DNA of 64,000 nt, taken from positions 124,001-188,000 of the forward strand of contig NZ_WBVQ01000001.1 in NCBI RefSeq assembly GCF_008933165.1, read 5' to 3'. Below the pieces are notes generated by a model. That model was not told where the DNA came from, ran no database searches, and was given only the letters and a program-made list of their open reading frames with translations. This DNA is from Phaeocystidibacter marisrubri. Its GTDB lineage: Bacteria; Bacteroidota; Bacteroidia; Flavobacteriales; Schleiferiaceae. Positions 36,127-44,882 of the stretch are shown here, piece by piece (positions within the stretch are counted from its first letter, which is position 1; each line of letters starts with the position of its first letter). The translations under genes were made by a program, and so were the position numbers.

Positions 36127-37341
36127 TTGAAGACACTGAAGAAGGTGTTACTGCTCGTGGTTGGGACAGTAGCATCCGTATCAGCGCATTCACAGGCGAA
36201 CGACGATTCACCTCTGAGGCGTGGTCTCGTATTTCAAGATGTTGAGAACGAGACGTACAAAGTGAAGCTTGGGTTTAGAATCCAGCCCTTGTTCACCACC
36301 AATTTTCGTGATTTTGAGGTTCTTGATGATCCTCAATTAATTGAGACAGGCATGCAGATTCGCAGGGCTCGAATCAAACTTGATGGCTATTTGGGAGATC
36401 CCAGATGGGTGTACAAGCTTGAACTGGCCTTGGGAAACCGCAATCTCGGTGGTACGAGTGGTCACACCAGTCTCGGTGCACGAATCATTCTAGACGCTGT
36501 TGTTAAGTACCAAATCGATGGAGGGAAGTATTCCTTTTGGTTTGGTCAGACCAAGCTACCGGGAAACCGAGAGCGAGTGGTGTCAAGTCAGAAACTTCAA
36601 TTCGTAGACCGAAGTTTAGCCAATTCACGATTTAATTTAGATCGTGACATGGGCTTCCAATTCCACGGTAAAGAGAAATTCTTGAACAGCGATTGGAAGT
36701 GGGCCGTAGCCATCTCTCAAGGTGAAGGTAGAAACATCACAGACCTCAATGCAGGAGGTTTTGAGTACACCGCCAGAGCCGAGTGGCTTCCCTTGGGACA
36801 ATTCACCAATAAAGGAGATTACTTGGAGGCGGATATCTACCGAGAAGAATCCTTGAAATTGAGCATTGGTGCTACCTACGACTTTAACAATGATGCGGTT
36901 CGCACACGTTCTAATCAAGGGAGTTGGTTAGAAGATGCAGCTGGTACTTTTTATCCTAGAGATATCAGTACTGTTATCATGGACGTTATGGCCAAGTACA
37001 ATGGATGGAGCATGACCGCTGAGTGGTTTGATCGTACCGTGAATGACCCTGTAATTTACGACGAGCAAGGTAATTTCCTTGACGTATTCTATGCGGGTTC
37101 AGCATGGAGTTCTCAATTGGGCTACGTCTTTAAGAGTAATTGGGAAGTTGCAGGGAGGTATACCCGAGTGACTCCAGACGAAGTAGTGGGAGGGGCGTTT
37201 GAACAGTACACCTTAGGTGTTTCTCGATATGTGTATGGACACAATATCAAGGTTCAAACCGATGTCAGTTTCACCAATATGGTGGAAACAGCCGAAAGTG
37301 ATCCTCTAATGTTTCGCTTCCAGATTGAGATCGGTATTTAA
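36127..37341 (+). CDS. Phosphate-selective porin (OprO/OprP family)
   Basis: A 404-residue outer membrane porin: signal peptide with cleavage near AHSQ, then the OprP-like pattern VKLGFRIQPLFTTNF, MQIRRARIKLDGYLGDPRWVYKLEL, FWFGQTKLPGNRERVVSSQKLQFVDRS, and a C-terminus ending FRFQIEIGI. No ATG precedes the signal peptide. I chose the TTG at 36127 because the signal sequence begins there; the TTG at 36088 would add 13 unlikely residues. Placement after the Pit gene suggests joint phosphate import across both membranes. Confidence 0.88.
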   Translation: MKTLKKVLLLVVGTVASVSAHSQANDDSPLRRGLVFQDVENETYKVKLGFRIQPLFTTNFRDFEVLDDPQLIETGMQIRRARIKLDGYLGDPRWVYKLELALGNRNLGGTSGHTSLGARIILDAVVKYQIDGGKYSFWFGQTKLPGNRERVVSSQKLQFVDRSLANSRFNLDRDMGFQFHGKEKFLNSDWKWAVAISQGEGRNITDLNAGGFEYTARAEWLPLGQFTNKGDYLEADIYREESLKLSIGATYDFNNDAVRTRSNQGSWLEDAAGTFYPRDISTVIMDVMAKYNGWSMTAEWFDRTVNDPVIYDEQGNFLDVFYAGSAWSSQLGYVFKSNWEVAGRYTRVTPDEVVGGAFEQYTLGVSRYVYGHNIKVQTDVSFTNMVETAESDPLMFRFQIEIGI

Positions 37342-37399
37342 TACAGTGCGGTGGAGATGTAATGTGTTTCGAACAACCTACCTTATATTCCACCCATAT

Positions 37400-37433
37400 A
37401 AAAAGTCCAGGGCATTGATGTTCTGGACTTTTT
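37400..37433. terminator. Bidirectional terminator between porin and Omp85-type gene
   Basis: A perfect 11-bp stem AAAAAGTCCAG/CTGGACTTTTT (37400-37410, 37423-37433) with T runs on both strands sits between convergent genes. Confidence 0.9.
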
Positions 37434-37455
37434 CTTTTTATAGAAGGATGAGTGA

Positions 37456-38523
37456 TTATCGTCCGAACGCTTCTCCAATTCTGAAGTAAATTCCCCAATC
37501 CCCTTTTCCTGCGGCTATATCCAAGCCAATGTTCACTCGTTGTTCCGGGATAAGCATATATCGTAACCCAAGTCCTGCGCCTGGTAAGATCTCTCCATCT
37601 GCGAGTTGAGCAAAGTTCTCAACGGCTGAGGCGATTCCGGCAAATCCAACCATTCCGAAATTATTATAGAATCGCCATCTATACTCGGCCTGAATGGCAT
37701 ATACCTGATTGTCTCGATATTTTCCAGAGGAGTAACCTCGAATGTCGTCTTGACCAATTACACTTTGACCTTGGAAGGGAACATCGCCAATGGAAGACTC
37801 TACGCGAACTCGAGTCGCTAAAATCTGAGTTTCATCCACTATCGGGTAATAGTGATTGTAGGTGAGTTGAACCTTTTGGAAGTCGTTATCACTTCCAATT
37901 GCATCTCCATAGAACACATCCAAAAGTTCGATGTTGTAGCCTTTGTATGGATTGATTTGATGGTCTCTTTTGTCAAAATTGAATAGATATCCAATGTTGT
38001 TGAGGTTACGTCGATCAAATCGCAAGTCATCCGGCAAGTTATCCGGTACATCATAAGAAGTGAGGGCGTTACAGTACATTGCTCGCACACCAAAGTACAG
38101 TTCGTCGTATACTTTTCTTTCCACTCGAGCCAACACAAAGTCAGCTTTTGTATCAAACCCAATGAAGCTTCCTCCAATTACTGGTAATTCCTGCCAAAAT
38201 TGAAAATTGATGTCGCCATGTCCTGCTCCCATCATCACTCGCCAGCGGTCTTCGCTTAGGTATAGTCGTTGGAAAGCCGCAAAAAAGTAGGTTTGGTTGG
38301 TTGTGTACATCCCAAACACCCCAGTTGATGACTTGGGCGAGGTTGTATCGTCTGAGTCAAAGGCATAGTAAGCTTGCCCCATCACACCCACCGTAAACCC
38401 CATGGTCGTGCTATAATTTAGTATGGGAATTGCGGCATATTTTACGTGTTTGGTTGTGTCCTGTACTTGTCCACTTGCAGCAAGACCAAAGCCGATTAGA
38501 AAGGAGAGAAGCCGTATTCTCAT
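37456..38523 (-). CDS. BamA/TamA-type outer membrane barrel protein without POTRA repeats
   Basis: A 355-residue protein with a signal peptide (to about 18, AASGQ) and a 16-strand-like barrel. The motif VIGQDDIRGYSSGKYRDNQ resembles the conserved RGF/RGY loop of Omp85 proteins, and the end ...GIYFRIGEAF fits a barrel end. POTRA domains are missing, so it is the barrel-only type (bacterial surface antigen D15-like) often found in Bacteroidota, with unknown function. It stands alone on the minus strand. Confidence 0.8.
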   Translation of the reverse strand: MRIRLLSFLIGFGLAASGQVQDTTKHVKYAAIPILNYSTTMGFTVGVMGQAYYAFDSDDTTSPKSSTGVFGMYTTNQTYFFAAFQRLYLSEDRWRVMMGAGHGDINFQFWQELPVIGGSFIGFDTKADFVLARVERKVYDELYFGVRAMYCNALTSYDVPDNLPDDLRFDRRNLNNIGYLFNFDKRDHQINPYKGYNIELLDVFYGDAIGSDNDFQKVQLTYNHYYPIVDETQILATRVRVESSIGDVPFQGQSVIGQDDIRGYSSGKYRDNQVYAIQAEYRWRFYNNFGMVGFAGIASAVENFAQLADGEILPGAGLGLRYMLIPEQRVNIGLDIAAGKGDWGIYFRIGEAFGR

Positions 38524-38590
38524 AGTGGGTGTAAGTGTGTTGGATTAATGCTCTGCGCTTTGCATGAAGTTACTTCATACGCGCGAGAAT

Positions 38591-38902
38591 TCATTGAACC
38601 CCTAAACCGCCTATAACATGTAAAGCTAATCCACCCTCAGGATTGCCTGCTAGCAGTGGGATGGCTGTCGAGATGAGGTTTTTTATCTCGACTGATTTCA
38701 ACGAATTGTCATGGTCTTCTTTGGTGTCCCAAATTTCCGTAATCCAGATATCGTCAGGCACACCTTCTTCGACACTGACTGCATACAATTGGCAGCCATT
38801 GGCCGACTGAAGCATATCGGCTGCACGCAACAGTATTTGGGAAAGTTCATGTCCCTTACCTTCTTGTGCCCTTAGTTTTCCGTGGAGTAGATAGCGATTC
38901 AT
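38591..38902 (-). CDS. Antibiotic biosynthesis monooxygenase (ABM) family protein
   Basis: A 103-residue cytosolic protein of the ferredoxin-like ABM fold: YLLHGKLRAQEGKGHELSQILLRA, then NGCQLYAVSVEE, DDIWITEIWDTKEDHDNSLKS. Members include quinol monooxygenases (YgiN) and other small dimeric oxygenases or heme degraders. No specific substrate can be named, and the name of the family should not be read as antibiotic synthesis. It stands alone, with no operon partner. Confidence 0.82.
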   Translation of the reverse strand: MNRYLLHGKLRAQEGKGHELSQILLRAADMLQSANGCQLYAVSVEEGVPDDIWITEIWDTKEDHDNSLKSVEIKNLISTAIPLLAGNPEGGLALHVIGGLGVQ

Positions 38903-39095
38903 TGGACTTTGTTTTGAAAATGAATTTTAGTCTTTAAAAAGTTCTGTAGTGAGATGGGGCAGAATGTGGTGAAAAATCAATAGTGGGTAATATTTGGCCC
39001 ACCTCCCCTTGGCGACAAGCTACTCATAGCATGCATCCAGTGCAAACTCTATCCGATTACAAACGAATACACATGTTTGCATTTGGAGAGATATT

Positions 39096-39542
39096 TCAAT
39101 CCCAATCTTCATCCAGTTCGCTCAGCAACTCTATCTGTTCCTCCACGAATAGTATCAGATTGGAATACACTTCAAGGTCTTCGTGATTCCAATCGATCGT
39201 GAGTGTTTCAGGATTTCGATAGTCGTTGATGTAATCAAAGTCAACAACCCAAACTCTTTCGTCACTTTCGTTTTCAGAAATCGCAATTAAGTTGCCTGCA
39301 CCATCGTGGCCAATGACGATGACGTGGGGTAGGTAAAATGGTCCGCTTTTGGAATCTCGCGATTCAACGTTTGCGGCTATCATCCAATTTGAATCTCTTG
39401 AAATAAAGATGTTATCTTCATTTTCAGCAAGGTCGAGGAGTTTGGAAACGCGATCACCGTGCTCTGAAATAAACTGAGTAAAGTGAGTGGGCAAGGCAAT
39501 GCTTGAATTTTTTTCGAATTCCAAGTAAGGGCTGAGGGGCAT
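39096..39542 (-). CDS. SMI1/KNR4 (SUKH)-like protein
   Basis: A 148-residue acidic protein. IALPTHFTQFISEHGDRVSKLL matches the opening of SUKH domains, and VIGHDGAGNLIAI fits the typical GDGNxI-like strand. SUKH proteins are often immunity proteins against nuclease or other toxins, or protein-interaction modules in eukaryotes. No toxin gene, Rhs repeat or polymorphic-toxin marker is nearby, so an immunity role here is only one option. Assignment is moderate because I rely on weak motifs. Confidence 0.6.
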   Translation of the reverse strand: MPLSPYLEFEKNSSIALPTHFTQFISEHGDRVSKLLDLAENEDNIFISRDSNWMIAANVESRDSKSGPFYLPHVIVIGHDGAGNLIAISENESDERVWVVDFDYINDYRNPETLTIDWNHEDLEVYSNLILFVEEQIELLSELDEDWD

Positions 39543-39591
39543 GAGTACAGGTTGAATGGATATCTATCAAAGGTAGGGTGTAGGCATGAAA

Positions 39592-39621
39592 AAAGCCCCT
39601 CTCTTTTGGGAGAAGGGCTTT
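39592..39621 (-). terminator. Terminator of the M20 dipeptidase gene
   Basis: A 12-bp stem with one mismatch (39592-39603 with 39610-39621, core GCCC/GGGC) followed on the minus strand by a T run. It lies just after the dipeptidase stop. Confidence 0.85.
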
Positions 39622-39639
39622 GTGATTTTATGAAGATAT

Positions 39640-41028
39640 TCACTTCATTTCTTCGGTATAGGCTTCAAACCAAAGAGGGATAGTCTCGATACCCATAAAG
39701 TAATTTTTAACGCCATAGTGCTCGTTTGGTGAGTGAATGGCATCGGAATCCAAACCAAATCCCATAAGGATGGATTTTGCACCTAGCTCACGCTCAAACA
39801 AACTGAGGATAGGAATGGACCCCCCTGAACGCATAGGCAGGGCTTCCTTGCCAAAGGTTTGTGACATTGCTGAAGCAGCTGCACGATAACCTGGATGATC
39901 TATACCTGTTACATAAGGTTCTCCGCCATGATGAGGGGTGACTTGAACTTTTACGCTTGAAGGGGCAATCTTCTCAAAATGCGTTTTGAAGAGCTGAGTG
40001 ATTTCAGCTGGGTCTTGGTCGGGTACCAAACGCATTGAAATTTTAGCTTCTGCATAACTCGCAATTACGGTTTTCGCTCCTTTGCCAATGTAGCCACCCC
40101 AAATGCCGTTTACGTCTAGCGTAGGACGAATACTCGCTCGTTCAATGGTGCTATATCCCTCTTCACCCCAAACATCGCTGAGGTCAAGAGCTTTCTTGTA
40201 TTCCTCTAGGCTGAATGGAGCTCGGGCCATGCCTTCACGCTCTTCATCACTTACAGGAAGCACTTTGTCGTAGAAACCTTCTACTGTTATTCGATTGTGC
40301 TCATCGTGTAAGCTAGCAATCATTTGAGTTAGGATGTTGATAGGGTTCGCAACGGCTCCGCCGTAAAGTCCGGAGTGAAGGTCTCTATTCGGACCTGTTA
40401 CTTTTACTTCAACATAGCTCAAGCCGCGAAGGCCAGTTGTGATGGAAGGTTGATCAGGACCGATCATTCCAGTATCAGAAATCAAAATCACATCACAAGA
40501 TAGTTTCTCGCGATTGCGCTCAACAAACCAACCGAGATTGGCTGAACCCACTTCCTCTTCACCTTCAATCATAAACTTCACGTTACAAGGAACACCACCA
40601 TTTTGCATCATGGTTTCAAAGGCCTTGACGTGCATGAAGAATTGACCTTTATCATCACAGGCTCCGCGAGCAAAAATGGCTCCTTCTGGGTGTAAGTCGG
40701 TTTTTTTAATGATAGGTTCAAATGGAGGGGATGTCCAAAGCTCAATAGGATCTGCGGGTTGTACGTCGTAGTGACCATAAACCAATACAGTTGGCAACTT
40801 GGGATCGACAATTTTCTCGCCGTAAACCACTGGGAAGCCAGGTGTGCTAGCAACTTCAACGTTGTCAGCTCCAGCCTTGCGCAGGTGTTCTGCTACTACT
40901 CCAGCCGCTTTGTGAACATCTTCACTGTAATCTGAATCTGCACTTACAGATGGAATTCGAAGCAATTCGAGTAGTTCATCGAGCATACGCTCTTTGTTAC
41001 CCGCTATATAAGAAGAGTATTTACTCAT
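39640..41028 (-). CDS. M20-family dipeptidase
   Basis: A 462-residue cytosolic zinc exopeptidase. The metal motifs are clear: YGHYDVQP (first metal His and Asp), CDDKGQFFMHVKA, EGEEEVGS (catalytic Glu pair), and the dimer/lid domain followed by SGGSIPILSLFE and HSPNEHY. It belongs to the carnosinase-like branch that cleaves dipeptides. It has its own terminator and no linked genes. Confidence 0.93.
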   Translation of the reverse strand: MSKYSSYIAGNKERMLDELLELLRIPSVSADSDYSEDVHKAAGVVAEHLRKAGADNVEVASTPGFPVVYGEKIVDPKLPTVLVYGHYDVQPADPIELWTSPPFEPIIKKTDLHPEGAIFARGACDDKGQFFMHVKAFETMMQNGGVPCNVKFMIEGEEEVGSANLGWFVERNREKLSCDVILISDTGMIGPDQPSITTGLRGLSYVEVKVTGPNRDLHSGLYGGAVANPINILTQMIASLHDEHNRITVEGFYDKVLPVSDEEREGMARAPFSLEEYKKALDLSDVWGEEGYSTIERASIRPTLDVNGIWGGYIGKGAKTVIASYAEAKISMRLVPDQDPAEITQLFKTHFEKIAPSSVKVQVTPHHGGEPYVTGIDHPGYRAAASAMSQTFGKEALPMRSGGSIPILSLFERELGAKSILMGFGLDSDAIHSPNEHYGVKNYFMGIETIPLWFEAYTEEMK

Positions 41029-41111
41029 GTGAATTGAGTTTAATTTGGAGGTGTGAAGGTACGGAGAATGCGAAGCCTCTCAAAGGAATGTAGGGGTTGA
41101 AATGCACTAGA

Positions 41112-41999
41112 TCAGAACAGTACAATAGCCAAAATACTCGCCACTAGAACGGCCTTCACTGCAAAGTTAAACCGCGTATATCCTTTGGGGTGTCCTGTGT
41201 CAGATGGACTTAATATCAATGCGGCAATCGACATAAATGAGGCCAATAGCAAGGGAATAAAACGGATGATTCCGTCATTGGTTAGTGCGAACATAGCAGC
41301 AGGCATGAAACACAGTCCGATTACGCCATAAATCAGTTGAGTGGTTTTGGTGATTCCCCAAATGGCTGGAAGAGTGGGGTAGCCGAAAATGACATCGCCT
41401 TTAAGCGCCTCAATATCCTTCGTTAGATTTCTGATGACTTCAACAAAAACGAGAAAGCATACGTAAAGAATGACATCCACTCGATGCAAACCATAATAGA
41501 AGAAAACCGCGAAGAAGGGCAGTATGGTGAGGACCGCAGCCGTCACATTTCCCAATAAGGTAATTTTCTTGAATTTGTGTGAGTATAGCCAAAGTCCTGC
41601 GGCGTAAACTACAAAGAATGCAAACGCCTTGAGCGACATAAATAGTCCGATCACACTGGCGATAAAATTGAAGGTAAGATAGAGCTGAATGCTCTGCTGC
41701 TTATTAATCAATCGCTCGAATAGAGTCTTTGACGGACGATTGATCATGTCCTTCTCCCTATCGTAGTAGTTGTTGATGATAAACCCACTCGCTACCGTTA
41801 AGTTTGAAGCGAGCACGATGAGGTGGAGTCGCCAATCAAGCACAACATTCATGTATTGGGAAGGATCGTTCATAATGAACAATGCCGCCAAGTACTGTGC
41901 GATTGAAATGAGCAATAAATTGTACCATCGCACTACGGATAATAGTGCAACTCCCTTAAGTGCGGTCGATTTCTTTTGCTTTACGACCGCTGGGCTCAA
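41112..41999 (-). CDS. UbiA-family prenyltransferase (geranylgeranylglycerol-phosphate type)
   Basis: A 295-residue membrane protein with about nine helices. The first Asp-rich motif is NNYYDREKDMINRPSK and the second region is NLTKDIEALKGD (about 190-200). The family transfers prenyl chains to aromatic or glycerol acceptors; the motif pattern and the neighbours resemble the flavobacterial group annotated as geranylgeranylglycerol phosphate geranylgeranyltransferase, though archaeal-type lipids are not known here. Its start overlaps the mevalonate kinase stop, so it is part of the isoprenoid operon. The true acceptor is unknown. Confidence 0.85.
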   Translation of the reverse strand: MSPAVVKQKKSTALKGVALLSVVRWYNLLLISIAQYLAALFIMNDPSQYMNVVLDWRLHLIVLASNLTVASGFIINNYYDREKDMINRPSKTLFERLINKQQSIQLYLTFNFIASVIGLFMSLKAFAFFVVYAAGLWLYSHKFKKITLLGNVTAAVLTILPFFAVFFYYGLHRVDVILYVCFLVFVEVIRNLTKDIEALKGDVIFGYPTLPAIWGITKTTQLIYGVIGLCFMPAAMFALTNDGIIRFIPLLLASFMSIAALILSPSDTGHPKGYTRFNFAVKAVLVASILAIVLF

Positions 42000-42934
42000 A
42001 ATCGATAAATGACTTCTGGGTTGTGCTCTTCTAGTAATTCAAGGGCTTTGTCGTAGTCTCTCGTAAAGCCTAGAATGTAACCGCCGCCACCTGATCCACA
42101 TAATTTAAGGTAGTAGGCATTAGTGTCAATTCCCTTTTTCCACAACTCGTGGAATTGAACGGGAATCATCGGAGTAAAGTTCTCAAGTAAGAGATGACTG
42201 AGGTGCTTAAGATTCGAAAACAAAGGGTGGATATCACCTTTCAAGAAAGCCTTGATACACTCGTCATTGTATTTTTTAAACTGATCCTTCATCAATTTAC
42301 GGAAACCTTCTTCTTTGAGCTTATCCATGAAGATGTTCACCATGGGCTGTGTATCGCCTGGCTGACCACTATTGATGAGGAAAATAGCGCCGCTTCCCGC
42401 TTTTTCAGCAGGGAGGTCTACGGTGCCTAAATCGTCTTTACCACTAATTAGCAGAGGTAAGTTGAGGTAACAAATGGTTGGATCAATCCCCGAACTCTTG
42501 CCGTGGAAGAAGCTCTCCATTTGTCCGAATTGTGCCTTGAGTTCTACGAGGTTCTCACGGCTCAAATCGGTTTCAGGATTGATTTTATCGATGGCGTATC
42601 TGTCGTAAATAGCAGCGACTAACGCACCAGAACTACCCACGCCAAAGCCTTGGGGAATACTTGAGTCGAAGAACCAACCCGCGTCAATATCCGTCTTGAA
42701 AGCATCTAGATCGAGGTTGGCCTTGAGCTTTCCACTCTCTTTCAGCGTTCTCAGATGATTCCAATATCTGAATAGGGAGGCGTTTGAGCTTTCGGTTCTT
42801 TCGTCTTGTACTTCGGGAAGTTGGAATGCTCCTTTGTAGTAATTGTATGGGATGGAAAGTCCCATGGCATCTTTGATGATACCATATTCTCCGAAGAGAA
42901 GAATCTTTGCGTAAAACAGAGGACCTTTACTCAT
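41996..42934 (-). CDS. Mevalonate kinase-type GHMP kinase
   Basis: A 312-residue GHMP kinase. It begins GPLFYAKILLFGEYGIIKDAMGLSIP (N-terminal domain, substrate strand), contains the GHMP ATP loop PQGFGVGSSGALVAAIY, and ends with a typical LKLCGSGGGGYILGF loop. In the mevalonate pathway it phosphorylates mevalonate. It overlaps mvaD and the UbiA gene by four bases on each side. Phosphomevalonate kinase cannot be excluded from sequence alone, but the GEYGI strand suits mevalonate kinase. Confidence 0.87.
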   Translation of the reverse strand: MSKGPLFYAKILLFGEYGIIKDAMGLSIPYNYYKGAFQLPEVQDERTESSNASLFRYWNHLRTLKESGKLKANLDLDAFKTDIDAGWFFDSSIPQGFGVGSSGALVAAIYDRYAIDKINPETDLSRENLVELKAQFGQMESFFHGKSSGIDPTICYLNLPLLISGKDDLGTVDLPAEKAGSGAIFLINSGQPGDTQPMVNIFMDKLKEEGFRKLMKDQFKKYNDECIKAFLKGDIHPLFSNLKHLSHLLLENFTPMIPVQFHELWKKGIDTNAYYLKLCGSGGGGYILGFTRDYDKALELLEEHNPEVIYRF

Positions 42935-43977
42935 TCCGTAATCTGTTTTGGACCTTCACCCACTTGGTCGTGAATGAAACGTCCATCCTTGCAATAGGAG
43001 GTTAGTTCTTCGGTAACAAAGGTATGTACTTTTTGTTCCACGTGAGCAGGGTACAGCAAATGTACATTGGCGCCTGCATCTAAGGTAAAATGTACCGGAA
43101 CTTTGTTTTCCTCTCTGAACGATTTGACCTTCTCTAAGATTTGAATGGTGTTTGGACGGAAGAGCATATAACCCGGTCGACTTGTCATCATCATGGCATG
43201 AAGGCTGAGCGCTTCGGCTTCAATCAGTTCACCAAACCCCCAAACATCTCCAGTTTGAAGGTGACTAATCATTTCGTCCATATTGCTTTTCGCCTGCGCA
43301 AAGCGAGCCTCTGCAAAAGCGTGTCCTTCCATCAAGCCGTGTCCTTTAGTGCTGGAAACGGCTTTTTCACCTACTTCTACCAAGAGAACCGTGTCTCTGT
43401 AGGTTGTAAATACGTGTTCAACGTGATGAGGGTAGGGAATACCAAAACTGTTACTGCTTCCGGGGATGGACTCATGTTGACCCCAAACAACCAAGCCTCC
43501 GTACACTGAGCGACTAGCGGAGCCGGAACCCAAGCGGGATAAGATTGAGCAAAACCTTTCAAAACCATCTTCTTCCAGGGCTCCCATTTCTTTTGCAATG
43601 GAACCCATGCACAGAGAAAGTGCACTCAGCCCGCTCGCAGAAGAGGCTATCCCTGAAGAATGAGGGAAGCTATTAGACGTGTGAATCTCCATCTTAATGC
43701 TGGGTAAGAATGGGAGGAGATCCGATGTTCTTTGAAAGAAGGTCTCAATTTTGGGCCTAAAGCTGGGAGACTCAACTCCATCAACATAAATTTCAAAGTG
43801 AAAGGGTGCACCTGTAGCTTCAATTTGTTCCCAACGAACCTCGGTTCGGGTATGGCATTGATCTAGAGTAAAAGAAATGGAGGCGTTGGCCGGAATTTGT
43901 CCGGCCTTTTTGCCCCAGTATTTTACGAGTGCAATATTTGATGGGCTTTGCCAAGCAACTTTATGCGCTAAACTCAT
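42931..43977 (-). CDS. mvaD: Diphosphomevalonate decarboxylase
   Basis: A 348-residue GHMP-fold enzyme that uses ATP to turn mevalonate diphosphate into isopentenyl diphosphate. Signature elements are SPSNIALVKYWGK (Lys19, Lys23), the ATP loop PHSSGIASSASGLSAL (105-120), SASRSVYGG (Arg156) and FTLDAGANVH with the catalytic Asp300. Compared with classical enzymes the loop reads HSSGIASS in place of TAAGLASS. It overlaps fabD and the kinase gene by four bases each. It could also prefer phosphomevalonate, which only assays would settle. Confidence 0.92.
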   Translation of the reverse strand: MSLAHKVAWQSPSNIALVKYWGKKAGQIPANASISFTLDQCHTRTEVRWEQIEATGAPFHFEIYVDGVESPSFRPKIETFFQRTSDLLPFLPSIKMEIHTSNSFPHSSGIASSASGLSALSLCMGSIAKEMGALEEDGFERFCSILSRLGSGSASRSVYGGLVVWGQHESIPGSSNSFGIPYPHHVEHVFTTYRDTVLLVEVGEKAVSSTKGHGLMEGHAFAEARFAQAKSNMDEMISHLQTGDVWGFGELIEAEALSLHAMMMTSRPGYMLFRPNTIQILEKVKSFREENKVPVHFTLDAGANVHLLYPAHVEQKVHTFVTEELTSYCKDGRFIHDQVGEGPKQITE

Positions 43978-44849
43978 ACTCCTGCAACTTCTGCCTCAGG
44001 AGCAATTTTACGTACCAAACCTTGTAGCACCTTGCCTGGGCCCACTTCTGTGAATAAAGTAGCGCCATCTTCGTGCATTTGCTTCACAGATTGAGTCCAG
44101 CGTACTGGAGCCGTCAATTGATGAATCAAGTTGAGTTGAATGTCTTTAGGATTGCGAACTGCGTGAGCTACCGTGTTTTGGTAGATAGGACAGATCGGCG
44201 TGTGGAAGGTTGTTTCTTCAATGGCCATGGCTAATTCTTCACGTGCCATTTCCATCAATGGACTGTGGAAGGCTCCACCTACGGGAAGAAGAAGCGCACG
44301 TTTTGCTCCCGCTTCTTTAGCCAGAGCACATGCTCTCTCTACGGCTGGAAATTCTCCAGAGATAACCAGTTGGCCTGGACTATTGTAGTTGGCAGCTACA
44401 ACGATACCATCGATAGAATCACAGATATCTTCTACCACCTTGTCTTCCAAACCGAGAACAGCGGCCATGGTTGAAGGGGTTGCTTCACATGCGCGCTGCA
44501 TGGCATTGGCGCGTTTTGCAACCAGTTTCAATCCGTCGATAAACGAAATTGCTTCTGCAGCTACGAGTGCAGAAATTTCACCCAATGAATGACCTGCAAC
44601 CATGTCGGGTTGGAAATCCTTGCCCATCATTTTTGCTGCAATCACCGAGTGGATGAAAACGGCCGGTTGAGTGACGTTCGTTTGCTTCAATGCTTCAGCA
44701 TCTCCGGTAAACATGATATTGGTGATGTCAAATCCCAATACGTTGTTTGCCTCTTGGAACAATGCTCTTGCTTCAGATGATGCATCGTATAGGTCTTTGC
44801 CCATTCCAGTGAACTGAGACCCTTGTCCAGGGAATACGTATGCTTTCAT
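43974..44849 (-). CDS. fabD: Malonyl-CoA:ACP transacylase FabD
   Basis: A 291-residue enzyme of type II fatty acid synthesis that moves malonyl from CoA to acyl carrier protein. The oxyanion motif GQGSQFTGMG (8-17), the nucleophile Ser88 in GHSLGE and GGAFHSPLM with the catalytic His are all visible. It heads a four-gene translationally coupled operon with mvaD, mevalonate kinase and the prenyltransferase, combining fatty acid and isoprenoid supply. Confidence 0.96.
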   Translation of the reverse strand: MKAYVFPGQGSQFTGMGKDLYDASSEARALFQEANNVLGFDITNIMFTGDAEALKQTNVTQPAVFIHSVIAAKMMGKDFQPDMVAGHSLGEISALVAAEAISFIDGLKLVAKRANAMQRACEATPSTMAAVLGLEDKVVEDICDSIDGIVVAANYNSPGQLVISGEFPAVERACALAKEAGAKRALLLPVGGAFHSPLMEMAREELAMAIEETTFHTPICPIYQNTVAHAVRNPKDIQLNLIHQLTAPVRWTQSVKQMHEDGATLFTEVGPGKVLQGLVRKIAPEAEVAGV

Positions 44850-44882
44850 GAATTGTGATTTTATCGGTTGAATTAAGAAACC

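Noticed and set aside
38591-38902. Antibiotic biosynthesis role for the ABM-domain protein
   Set aside because: The family name is historical; no biosynthetic genes are near, so only the fold is claimed.
41112-44849. Secondary-metabolite gene cluster around the prenyltransferase
   Set aside because: The genes are fabD, mvaD and a mevalonate-type kinase, i.e. primary isoprenoid and fatty acid metabolism; no tailoring or synthase genes are present.
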